A DNA stretch of 64,000 nt from Platycnemis pennipes (taxonomy: Eukaryota; Arthropoda; Insecta; Odonata; Platycnemididae): positions 17,935,805 to 17,999,804 of the forward strand of contig OW121856.1 of the NCBI GenBank assembly GCA_933228895.1. The letters run 5' to 3'. Under the pieces are notes generated by a model. That model ran no database searches and was not told where the DNA came from. It was given only the letters and a program-made list of their open reading frames with translations. The first letter of the stretch is position 1, and each line of letters starts with the position of its first letter. The position numbers were made by a program, and so were the translations under genes. Positions 12,001 through 24,000 of the stretch are shown here, one piece after another.

Positions 12001-15000
12001 GTGTGTATTTCACACTCGGAAATAATTGAGTTCTATCCTCAAAATTATCAAAGCAAGCTTCGGGTTTATCGCCAAGTCAATAAGTGGAGACACCCACCCT
12101 AAATGAGTTACGTAAACAAACAAATTGGATTACAGGTAGCTTCCAATTCGATGTGGGAGCACCAACAGCTAAGAAAGCATCAAACTTCTACAAATTGCTA
12201 GATAAAACGTCACCACATCCTAAGACATGAGTTTTATCTATATCTGAGGCGAAACGAAATCAGTTATTCTAAGAGTTCGGATGCCTTGCAAGAAATTTAG
12301 GAATCATGAGGAAGGTTTATACAAATCATTTGAAACAATGCAGAACGTATTTTGTGAGGGGTTACATCAACACTGCCCAATAGGGTAGTTTCCTTCATCA
12401 AAGAAAACAGAATTAATTAATTGCGAATGGTACCCCAACATAACCGCATTCATAGCACGCAAATTATTTGGATTAAAAAGTCTTCGTTTCCAAGAAAATT
12501 GAATGTTTAATTTAAGCTCATTTGAAAAGGCTCGGAAATTGCGTGAAATCGGCAGCCTTTATGATGACGTATCAGGTAGGTAGTCAACATTGCGAGGTAT
12601 ATGAAATTATCATCGACTGTACTTAGTATTCTATTTCAGAGGCCCTGAAATCTGGTAAAAATGTATTTAATATTCCTCAGTTAAAATGCTCTAAGTTCTG
12701 TAAGTCTCCTCCATTGAGCATGCCATTAAGCTTTCTCGGCGGACGTCGTCTGCAGATAAGCAGCTTACGCCGTACCACCTAGCGGCAGATTGCGTAGTTG
12801 CGTACGTACCTCTGACGTCACACGTAGGATTAACCGGCATGCAATAGTTTGCCGTCGCGTTTTCGCGCCGTTGAATTTTTTCACTTTTTGATTTATTAGG
12901 AAAAATACTTAACGTCATTTTAAAATGGAACGGCTTCCAATATGTACTCCAGGGGTTATAAACTTCAGAGCTAGGCAATAAAAAAAATAGGAAAGCACCC
13001 TATTCTAGATGACCTTCCATGACCGCGGCTCGCCCCCTTGAAGCAGGGTGGTCATTGGTACCTGGTTAAAATCTTAGATGGTCCTCAATTTCGCCTCTCT
13101 GCCACATCCAACAGGACCCGCTGTCGCACAAGGCCCGCGCCGTCATCGTGAGGAGCGGCAACGCGTGGCTGCGCCGCCACAACATCCGGGCGTTCGTGGC
13201 CACGGTGGACGGGTGTGGCGCCGGCGGGTGCGGTGGAGGCGAGGGCGGGAGCGGCTTGGATGTGGGGGCGCGGGCGCTCGTGCAGGCCAGCGGCGTGGGC
13301 AAGATGCGGCCCAATGTGCTACTCATCGGATACAAGGGCGACTGGCAGACGTGCCCACCCCGAGCCCTGCGCCAGTACTTCGACGTGTTGCTGTGAGTAC
13401 ACACCACCGGGGTCAAATGCCACCGCTGCGGGGAACGACTGACTCCCCTACACTATACCCCGTTTGACGCAGACCAGTATGTTGGACAATAAATTGGCAC
13501 AGTTATTGGACACAATTGGGTTGAAAACTGTCAACATGTTACACTAACGATATCACAACCTACCCAAACCTTTTACGTTGGCTTCAGACTTCAGGATAAA
13601 ATACTGGGGAACCATTCTCAGATTTTTTATTTATTCAATTCCCATGCCCTCTCTATCTGATATCTGATTGTGATTTTTCTTGCTCTACTTTCCAATATAG
13701 TCCTACATAGGTCCTCTGCACTTCGTCATTCAAAAGCCAGTAGTTTCATCATCTTTACCCATTTCCCCAACACTTTACCCTCCACAAAAACATTCAATTT
13801 CCCATCGACCACACTTGATTGCCCCCTCCACCTCCTCCTCCCTCAACTTCCAACAATAACGCTCCTTCCTCCTCAACTGTGTCCACTTCTTCTTCATCAG
13901 TTTTCCTTTACGTCCATCGTCCCTTCCCCATTCTTCTCCAATCTCACATTTCAAAAATTCTCCTTTGCATGATTTTCGACACTATGTCGCGCCGAACATA
14001 ATCCCCTAACTAATCTCCTCTTATCATTTCTACAAGGTATTATTCCTTCTCATACCAAAAGCCATTCTCATCAGTGCACATATTTTACAATCCCTTGGTT
14101 CTACGCCCACAAGGCTTCGCAGCTAAATGGAATGCTTACCCTTCTTTGATTACTGCACTTTTACTCATGTGACAAGCTTCGACACATTTTTCTTGAAAAT
14201 TTTCATCACTCCTGCAGTCTTATAATCATCCTTCGTCGTATAACTCCCAAGCTGAATGATGCCAGTAAACATTTAAACCTTTGGCTAACTTAAAAACTAA
14301 TTCTCGGTCATACGATAATCGAATCGACTTCATTTGTTTTCCCCAACATTCATTCCAGGATCTACTCCCTAATGCCTAACGAACGATTAATTTGGCTTGT
14401 CCGCTTTCCTAAGCACCACTATTTTATTTCGTCCACAATTTCCCTTCGTCCTTTTAAATGTGTGTCACGCACGGAAAAATTTTAATTTTGCAATGAAAGT
14501 TTGCCTTCAACCTAAAAATGATGAAAATTATTTCCGAGGACCTATTTTTGTACAATACACAAACCAGATTCAGATGCGATGTGGTAGAAACGTTTCATAT
14601 TAATAGAAAGATATTGCAATTTTCCAAAAGTAAAAATTTATTTCGCAAATATGTAGTAGCATCGAAACTAGTCGAAATAAAATTTTACTTGTAGAAAATT
14701 GCATTATCTTTCTATTAATACTATTTGTTACATTTTTTACAGTATTAAATTGTATATTTTTTAGTAGCAGCGAAAGTAAAGGTAGTACATACTGTTGACA
14801 TTTGATGATAAGAATAAATTCATGGCACTAGGCTCCAAGTCATTTGAGCCTACGTCTTAGAGGTGACATCTAGATAAATAAAATATCCCGTTCAAAAAAA
14901 GTATGCATCTGCCATTCGCCCTCACCACTAGAATTCTTGTTTACCTAAGGTAATAATGTTAATACTCGGTTTGTTGTCAGCATGGCGCTCGATCACCACC

Positions 15001-18000
15001 TGGGGATCGCCGTTCTGAGAAACGGAGACTTTCTGGACTACCGAAAGATCCTGGACGACAACAACGAGTCGGCGACCATAGAGGCGGCGGTACGGAGTTC
15101 GACCCCCGCGCCGCCCACCCCTCAGGCTACGCCTTCGGTCCGGCGGCGGAAGGGCCCCAAGGGGCCCGGGGAGGATCAGGGGGCCGAGGGGGACGTGGAG
15201 GAGGAGGGGGAGGAGGAAGAGGGTGAGGAGGAAGAGGAGGGGGTGGAACACACTCCACCGGAGCCACAGGCGAGCAAGAAGCCCGAATCGACAGGTAATG
15301 AAGCGAGCGAGGGTCAGTCACAGCATACGCCACTTCTGTTTCCCTCACATTGAAGCCATTTTCAGAATCTCAACAACAGTCTCATTTCCACCGCTGATGT
15401 CCTAAAATCCCTGCTGCGAATCAAATTGGTGTACCTCCATATTTTTTCAGCAAAGGTGTTATTACTTCTTGGCGTGACGCTGTGAACTGGGTTCAGATTC
15501 TTAATATAATGATAATAATTTTTATTCCACCTCTGAGAAAAAAATAAAACATACAAATACAAGGAATAGAAATAACATCAATTTAGAGGGGAATATGGGT
15601 ACCCCCGAGGATATCCTGTGTTGGGGTTACCATGATCAACTATTGAAAGCAGCGGCTGGTGCTAATCTATACAGGTATTAAACCTAGTAGCTTATGAACA
15701 CTTTATATTTTCAAACGTTGTGTTCAAAATAATGAAGTATAAAAAATAATTAATGAAAGAAATGATTGAAGCATGAACAATATAACAGTACTGAGAGTAT
15801 AAAAATTTTAAAAATTAACAATGGAAATTAAAGAAAGTACATATTTTAAACCACCGAGATCACACAACAACTTTTAATAGCTTTTCTACTTCTGGGCACT
15901 TATGTCTGGGCCGTTTTCTAATCATCTCAATTCTACTGCTTGCGTTATAAAATCTCAATTACGAGATCAGAAGGGTATACAGACTCTCCACGCTATGGTT
16001 CAAAGCGGCATACGACGTGTCGCAAAGATGTAATATCAATTATCCAGAGTAAACTTGTACATCAATTAGTCTCGTAGTAGATATTTTAGGACCTAAGCAG
16101 TAGAAGCGAGACTATAGTTGAGTTTCTGAGTGTGGCCCTTATAAAGGCGGAAAGGGAAAGGAAGGCTGGGAATTGAACTGTGAATGATATGCGGACCTCA
16201 ATAGTCAAATATCAAGGAAGACATTATATTCATTTGTGAGGCGGCACCCTTTTCGAGGCAATCACCAATCAGAAACTCATGTTTCAGCAAGGGCACTCTC
16301 AAGAATTCTACCGGAGAGCTTTCAACTATCCAAAGAACAAATCTACACACGTTAAAAACCTCGGATGAACGTAAATATATAGATAATAGTTCGAACATGG
16401 TATTTTATTAAGGCCGTTTTACACGGTCATTGAAACTCCCAAGTTGATGTTGCTTCCGTTTGAGCAGTCGTCCGCGAAAGTCCGTGACGTAGAAAATTAC
16501 GAGGACGCTTGCTTGACAGCTTTACACGGTGCAGTCGTCGGCGCATTATTTCGGTGACAACATAACATTGAGTAGCGGTAATAGCGTAATATAATGTATA
16601 ATGCCAGGATCTTTTAAGTAGCAATTAATTGGAAGTGAACGAAGCGATACATTACCACAATTTTAAAATATGTTTTTAAGCCATAGTCTAAACATAATAG
16701 TGGACACCCTTGTCAAGTACACTTAGCTCAGATCTTGCACAACGAACGCACGGCTGTGTGCCAATGTAACGAGGTAGGGACCTCTTCCTTTACGAACAAA
16801 ATTTAATCTTCCACTTGATTAATCGTCAAGCTCATAATTATATCATTTTATTCCTGCCTAAGGAGTTAAGTGCAAACAAAAACACCCAAATCAATTGTCA
16901 ACAACCTATTTAATCGCTAGAATCCCCGTGGCTGTTCGTTGCCGCTACATTTTCACCATCAAGTGAGAGAAATTAACTTCAAACTTGCGCGAATGCATGC
17001 ATCAGATTAGAACATGTTCTCAATTGATCGCAGTCGTTCACGCAGTTGCGCGCTCTCTCCTCGCAAGCCGTCCCTTTACACGGCGCAATATTTCTTGCGC
17101 AAGTGTTTTCGCAGCAGCCTGTGCAATATCAATGACCATGTAAAACGGCTTTTATACTTGTCAGTCGATATTAATTTCCAGGCAAAATACTCGTGCAATA
17201 AATACAGCACCTCTTTCGAGGGACTAACGCAGCTTATTCACCCCGTTCCTTGCTACCGTACGCTTTTATAATTATTAATATTCACTAATCTTCTCTTACT
17301 CCATTCTATGATTGTAACTTGGGGTTAATTGGTGCACCTACGGGTCCTCTGCTCCATTTTTTCCCTTTCAGTCTCAGGCAGCAAGACGCCACCTGACAAT
17401 CACGCTGCTAAGAGCAACGGGGCACCGCCTTCAACTGTCATCGACGTGGGAGCCCTGGAGGGAGGCATGCTAAAGATATTCAAGAAGGGCAAGGAGAAGG
17501 AAGCGGAAGTTTACCGGTGAGTATCACAGTTCAACTAATTTCGGGTACAGCTAAAAATTAGAGGGCGTATCTGGGAAAAACGGGACCACTTTCAAGCCAT
17601 TAGATCGTCCTTTGAAACACAGTGCAATGATCCCTCCTCTGTTAAGCCGAGTTTACACGATGAATTTACACGCGCGGGTAGATGCGTGAACACATTCACC
17701 ATCAAAATTGCACCGTGTAAACACTCAAAATTGCGCAAATGCGTGAATGCGTGGACAGAAAATAGCCTCTGTTCTATTTTGGTGAATGTGTGCGAGCAAT
17801 TTGTAGTCGTCCACGCATCTATCCAGCAACGTACTTGCGCGGGTAAATGCATCGTGTAAACTCGGCTTTACTCCTGTCACATTGAGAAGATAAAAAGCAG
17901 GGCAAAACTTTTGGCTTGCAATCACAATTGTATTAAATGGAAAACGCTTAGCATAGCAAACAAATGGCTTCAGAAGTCTGCATACACACTTTTCGAAAGG

Positions 18001-21000
18001 CTATAAGCTCGCTCAGAATGTGCAGAAGTGATTTGATTGCTAAAATTTGCAATGGTCAAAGAGATTTTGACAAGATAGTTTGACTAAATATGCAAGGAAG
18101 TACTCCTATTAAAAATGGTGCTCGTCTCCTCTCAGGCATGAATAAAATATTACGAATATTGAAAAACCATGTGAATAAGAAAAAATAAAAATAGGTTTTA
18201 CTGAAAATAGATTAATTGTTGGAAATAAAAAAGATTTATCAACTGAAGTAGTCTATCAGCATTAATATCTGAATAGTGATAAAAATAAGATGAAATGTTA
18301 GCTAATAGGTCGCGCAATGTTTCCCATCACATAGCAAAGCAATTGAAAAAGTTGAAAAGATTCAGTTCTAAGTGGCATCTTTTCAACAGAGATTCAAGTT
18401 AAAACTTCAATCCACCTGAAACCCAGAAATCATTGTCTTAAGTCTCTCATAGCTGCCAGATTAGGGCATCCAACCGCGGTAGCCATATCGGCATATATTG
18501 CATCAGCCTGGCAAGTCAAAGATCACTTGTTTGATTCCCTCCATGGGCGATGATGATTCGTTTGTCTTTAGATTTAAGCTTGGATCAGATGATGTTCGGA
18601 GCGGATGGAGCACCTAAACCACGAATTCTACTTCATGTCGTTTGCAGGGGCATCGGAGGAGCACCGCTTCCCAATGACGTCCTCAATCGGCTGACGTACT
18701 TCCGGCGGAAACAAGGCAAAGGTGTCATCGACGTGTGGTGGCTCTACGACGACGGGGGTGAGTCTACGCGGAAGAGACTGCTCTACCGCCCTACCTTGTC
18801 CCTTTCATCGTTCGAGCACATATAAGGGAAGACGGCTACGAGAGACTGGAACCACTTCTGAAACCATCGCAGAACACTCCCACCCACTCTTGGTTCGACA
18901 TTCGCTCGCGACCGATCCCATATTCACCGTCTGCTCTTCTCGAGGGAACGATTTAAGAGCCATTAAGATCGCCGGAATTATTAGATTAACCGGCATCAAT
19001 GCCCTGAGAAGGATGGTGGAGTCAGCCAATGAAACGCCGGAAGCTGAACACTTAATCCGGTGGAAAACCCGCGAAGAATTTACTGCATTTCGTTCGCCGG
19101 GAAAGAAATAAATCCTAATGAGCAATTAAAACATTACTGTGTCCTCGTGACACGACACATGATAGACATAACATCACTTTCGTTTACTGCTTCACGATGA
19201 GGTTCAGTTATACATCGAGATACTATTGTGACAGCTTTGAGAAATGCACATATTTCAGAAGGAATACAATTTTAAGCATTGTTTTGTCCTGTGAACATGG
19301 AGTCGCAACTCCTTAGATACCGAGCTATGGCAACGCAAACAAATTGAGAGCATCATCATACAGTTACCATGAAAACGCCGAAAAACGGTGGAAATCATCT
19401 ATGATTTTGAATTAAAAATTGTCTACGTTATTTTACAAGATTTTCATCTTTCTGTTCCTGCCAACAGGTATACTTATTGCTTCCAATTGTCAAGTTAGTA
19501 ACCGAAAAAAAAATTCTTTCAAATATTACTTTTTGCGATAACTTTTTAGTATGGGAGCTAAGAGAATTGTACTAGGCACAAAAAAGTTAGGTTCTTGTAA
19601 CTACTTTCTGAAACTGGTAGGTTTATTATCCTATCGCATGTATTAGTTGAGATATGGCATCATCTGTTGCAAGAGCTAATTAAGTTGCATGGTAAGTATA
19701 TGGCAATTTTTCATGGTAACAGTAGGATGATTCTCACAATGTGTTTGCGTTGCCATAGCTGAGGAGTTGCAACCCCATGTTCATAGGACAAAAAATGCTT
19801 AAAATCGTGTTCCGTACCTCCTCCAACAATATATACATTTCCCCCTGAAACACCCTGAATAACGGTTCCACTAAATATTTTGAATGCAAAAGTTAAGGGC
19901 AAAGCTAAACACAATGGTTAACCACAATCATAGCTGAAAAAGATGTACGGCAACATCTCTTTTATATAATTGGTTCAGTTCATTCACGTACCACTCCAAT
20001 CCCAACTAGAAGCTCTCGTGAACGCCTAAATCCTCGCGACAGTTTCCAAACGCAGTAGCATCCTTGCAGAGGCAATGATCAGTCAAATTTAGAACCCTAT
20101 CGCGCGGCATTATCGAGCAAAGAATAAGCTGAATGTAGCTTATTTAACAACTGTATTTCTAACATATATATATATAACATAATGAAGATGTTTAATATTT
20201 CAGTCCCGACATGGACAGCGAATATAGTGAACTAAATGCATTCCGCACTATCAACAGATTCAGGCTTGATGTAGTGGAAGGTACCCATCCATAAATAAAC
20301 AACTTAAAGCACTTTTCCACAGGTTTTCAAATACAGTAAAAATTATTACCCCAGAACTCCGTTTGCCTATCCTACAATACTATCATTTATGAGATAAGAG
20401 AATATCGAGTCGCACCATGAGAAGGTTAACGGAACAAACATGGATAAATATTAATTTTGATTATAGGACTTTAAGTGACTTCAATATTCTACTGCAATGG
20501 TTACCAGAGAAGGTATATACGAGTTCTGCAAAAGAAAAAGTACTGTTCTCGAACAATTCAAATATTAACACAAACCTTTAAATGAGGGCGAAGATATTTT
20601 AATCAGCATATGTTATTTGTGTCAAGATGCGGAACATATTCTGCAAGGAAAGAAAGGAAAAAATTGCTGAAAATCATCGTAATTTAATTTCATAGGAATA
20701 GCTATCGGCTAGAGAAAGGAACCTGTCTCCTGTCTTATCTGCCTGTAAAGTTTTCATATTTTAGAGAAAGGAGAACCTTTCAAGCTCGTAACATAGATTC
20801 TATCAAGCACAAGAGAAGAATCAAGATATGGAATAAAGACACTACAAATATTAAGGCGTGAGAAAGACAGCTCGTTAACATCCATAGTAATTAAAGAGAA
20901 TTTGAGAGGAAGCAGGCACAGCGTTATTAATAATATGTTCATGACAGTCAGTGGCCGATCCAGTGATGACTGAGATATCGAAATGTTAAGATTCGCAGGC

Positions 21001-24000
21001 ACCCTAAATAAAAAAACTGGTTTCGGTACCTCATGCTATTTGTTATATCTTTTTATCCAGCTTTAATATCCTTTATCAAAATTTTTATTTTGTAAATGTA
21101 GTTACAATCAATGGTATATCAGCATTTTAAAACAAGAAATTCGTCAACAGAGCCACCGAGAAATCGTTTAACTACTCCCGGACTTCAATATACTGTGTCC
21201 CCATCTAAGCACGAGCTGCTATCTAACGACGAAAGTTTGAACTACTTGGACATGCAGATATCTCTGAAGCTCGTTCCAGCCTAAAAATGTCCACGGAGTC
21301 TATACGTATATTTATTTATATTTTTTATATTTTATAGACTCCATGAAAATGTCTTAAGCGGTACTGAAGGCTTGACTGCAGAATTTGCACTTCAACTAGA
21401 GCCTTTAATCGCGGTTCTTGCTTTTACTAAACTGCTTTGTTTCAGGCGCATCCCTGAACACTAATAGACACTAACTATACTTAAACACTAACTATAGTTA
21501 AACACTAGCTGCACTATCGGTATGATATCGTAGATTTTTCATACTCCCCTTCTTTTGTGGGTGTTTTCCTGCAGTGAGTGTTTGCAATGGATGCAAGTAT
21601 AATAATCCTCACGTTTTTCCCACAGTTGCAAATGCTTTCACACACGATAATTTATTTGATGATTAATATTGATGCATCGTGCATATATTTCGTTTTGTGC
21701 ATTTATGATCCTTTAATTCCTTGACTTATGTAATTAAAAATTTTACTTTTTAGCCTCAGATTATAATAGTTTTAATCATCAAAATCATGTGTTTTATGCA
21801 ATTATTTTGACGAGGAGTTATATGGCAGGAAGGACAGTTTTATCTCAATCTCGTCCCAATAAAGCCTTTTTTTACTATTCCTTAACACAATTTTCAACTG
21901 CTAGGAAGGTAAACATATGTCAAATGTGACATTTACTTGACAGCCACGTGAGCATTTAGATAATTTAAATTTAAACCTCGCAAGTTACTAAATTACGTTT
22001 TGTCACTACGAAAAATGTCAAATGGACTTTGCTGTTTATTATAATAAAGCTTGGTTTTGTTTTTTCCAATTCACCAGCTTATTCTCTCAAAATAGTTCGC
22101 AATTAGTAATTTGATAACTTTCCATTACAGCCTCGAATATGGCTGGAAACATTACATGGATGGGTGATGTTAAACTATATACTCTGTACTTTTATTTCTA
22201 GGTCTAACCCTTCTCCTCCCGTATCTCATAAACACAAGAGGTAATTGGGCTGGCTGCAGACTTCGTGTTTTTGCGCTCGCCAACTCAAAAGACAATCTGG
22301 AAATGGAGCAAATCAGGTACAGAGATTATTCTCTCTGCTTTTTGTGGATTGCTATTATCCCTAAATCCATAACCCATAGGATAACTTCAAATACAAATAT
22401 TTATTAAAAATAAAAATCAAATATTTAGTAACTGAGCTCTGGTTTTCGTCACAACATTATTTTTTCTCCGCGTCTCCCATAAATACTATGTAATAAATTG
22501 TTCACCCAAACTATAGAAGACGGCTATATTACTACTACTAGGAGTAAAGGTGAAAACGTAAACGGTCCGTTGGTACCTTTACTCCTGGTATGATTGACTC
22601 TAACAAAGTTTTGTTTGAGACTGCCCTATAATACTTCCTCTAAAATAACTTTATTCCGCTCCTTAGCTTGTTTTAAAAGTATAATATTATCATTTGAAAC
22701 TTGCTAAATATATGAGTAAGAAATCTTTCTGGAGGCCAAAGGAAATTTCTGATTCATTTCTTGTGGAAAAGTTACTCTTATGATAAACGCTTACAAATAT
22801 AGCTGATAACTTCAGGCTTGACTATGATTTGATGATTTATGATGACTATACCTTTCCATAATGGTAAATAAAAGAATGAAACTTTGCAAGGTTCATTTTA
22901 TATTTGAATAAACACGACCCAGGTTTCATAACAAAGATACATCTTGAAAGATGTAACTATGTTATAACATAACATTTCATAACATGGTTTCATAACATAG
23001 TTACATCATTTCATAACATGGTTTCATAACATAGTTACATCTTTCAAGATGTAACTTTGTTATGAAACCCGGGTCGTGCTTATCAAATATAAAATGAACC
23101 TTACAAAGTTTCATTCTTTTATTTTCGCTTACAAATATCATTTAGATCAATCTTTGGAAGGAATATTTTGGAGTATCAGCAGCTTATGAGCTGTAAGCAG
23201 CCAACTGCGTTGAGATTAATATTGGCAGTTAACTCCAACTCATTCGTTCTAAAATCGCGCTTCAGTTTTACTATAACCTATATAATTGTTTTTGTGACTG
23301 TGCCTTCTCCAAACTCATCAAAAAGTTTTGAAAAGTTTTACATGCTATACGTTCAATTCAAAAATGCTTATGCTTCCTCATTATATCCGTAAACCACAGC
23401 ATCGCCAACCTCCTGTCCAAATTCCGAATCGACTACTCCGACTTGACCATGATACGGGACATAACTCAACGGCCACTAGACGCCAGCAAGGCGTTCTTCG
23501 CGAGTCTTATCCAGAATTTCCGAGGGAGAAAAGCTGGTGGAGTGACAACCGATGACCCAGGTAAGGACATTGCGAAGGTGATGCTTGAAATTTAGAAACT
23601 CGGTAGGAAAGATCAAATGAAAAATTACTGATTTTCAATAGTGGTATCGTAACTGGGGAATCTAATCACATCTTCTAAGAAAATATAATTTTTTTTGACT
23701 GGTCTCATTTGGCAAATATCAATATTATTTAAATAACATCTATGCCTGACTGATTGGAATTTCAATAAATTATTTCATAATTTAGGCTCATTTAAATTAT
23801 AACTTATAGTACTATTATAACCCAAAAAGAGCACCAAAAAGCCTTTTGAAATTATGAAATATGGAATCGGGTAATTATTGAAAGTACACCTATAATTGCA
23901 TTCCAGATCAGGAATGGGGTACGTTTTGCAATGCACGTATATTGATGATTAAAAAGGCGGTTTTTCATCGTGGTTATAAATTATTATGTGTTGAATCAAG

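Larger units (their letters stand above)
10649..13114 (+). other. NKCC intron (2.5 kb) with tandem repeat
   Basis: The acceptor is ACATCCAACAG ending at 13114. It contains the 37-bp tandem repeat at 11849-11946 and a GC-richer patch at about 12730-12870 with a perfect TGACGTCA. The rest is AT-rich and shows nothing. Confidence 0.88.
18758..22201 (+). other. NKCC intron (3.4 kb) with retroelement remnant and foldback element
   Basis: The acceptor is TTTTATTTCTAG ending at 22201. It contains a repeat remnant at about 18950-19110, a large inverted repeat at 19261-19812 and an exon-like segment at 20204-20280 that does not fit the frame. The remainder is AT-rich without recognisable content. Confidence 0.85.
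22317..23399 (+). other. NKCC intron with near-perfect palindromic element
   Basis: The acceptor is TAAACCACAG ending at 23399. It contains a short hairpin with arms TAGGAGTAAAGGT and ACCTTTACTCCTGG (about 22540-22590) and the 259-bp palindrome at 22866-23124. Nothing else is seen. Confidence 0.85.

Noticed and set aside
13066..13416. Long minus-strand and shifted frames over exon E
   Set aside because: Shadows created by high GC content of the NKCC exon; proline/arginine-rich without domain.
14928..15348. Proline-rich minus-strand frames over exon F
   Set aside because: They are the complement of the glutamate/glycine codons of the real exon.
20204..20280. Segment as a normal cassette exon of NKCC
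   Set aside because: 77 bases would break the frame between exons H and I, which already join to the family motif GGLTLLLPY; kept only as a finding.
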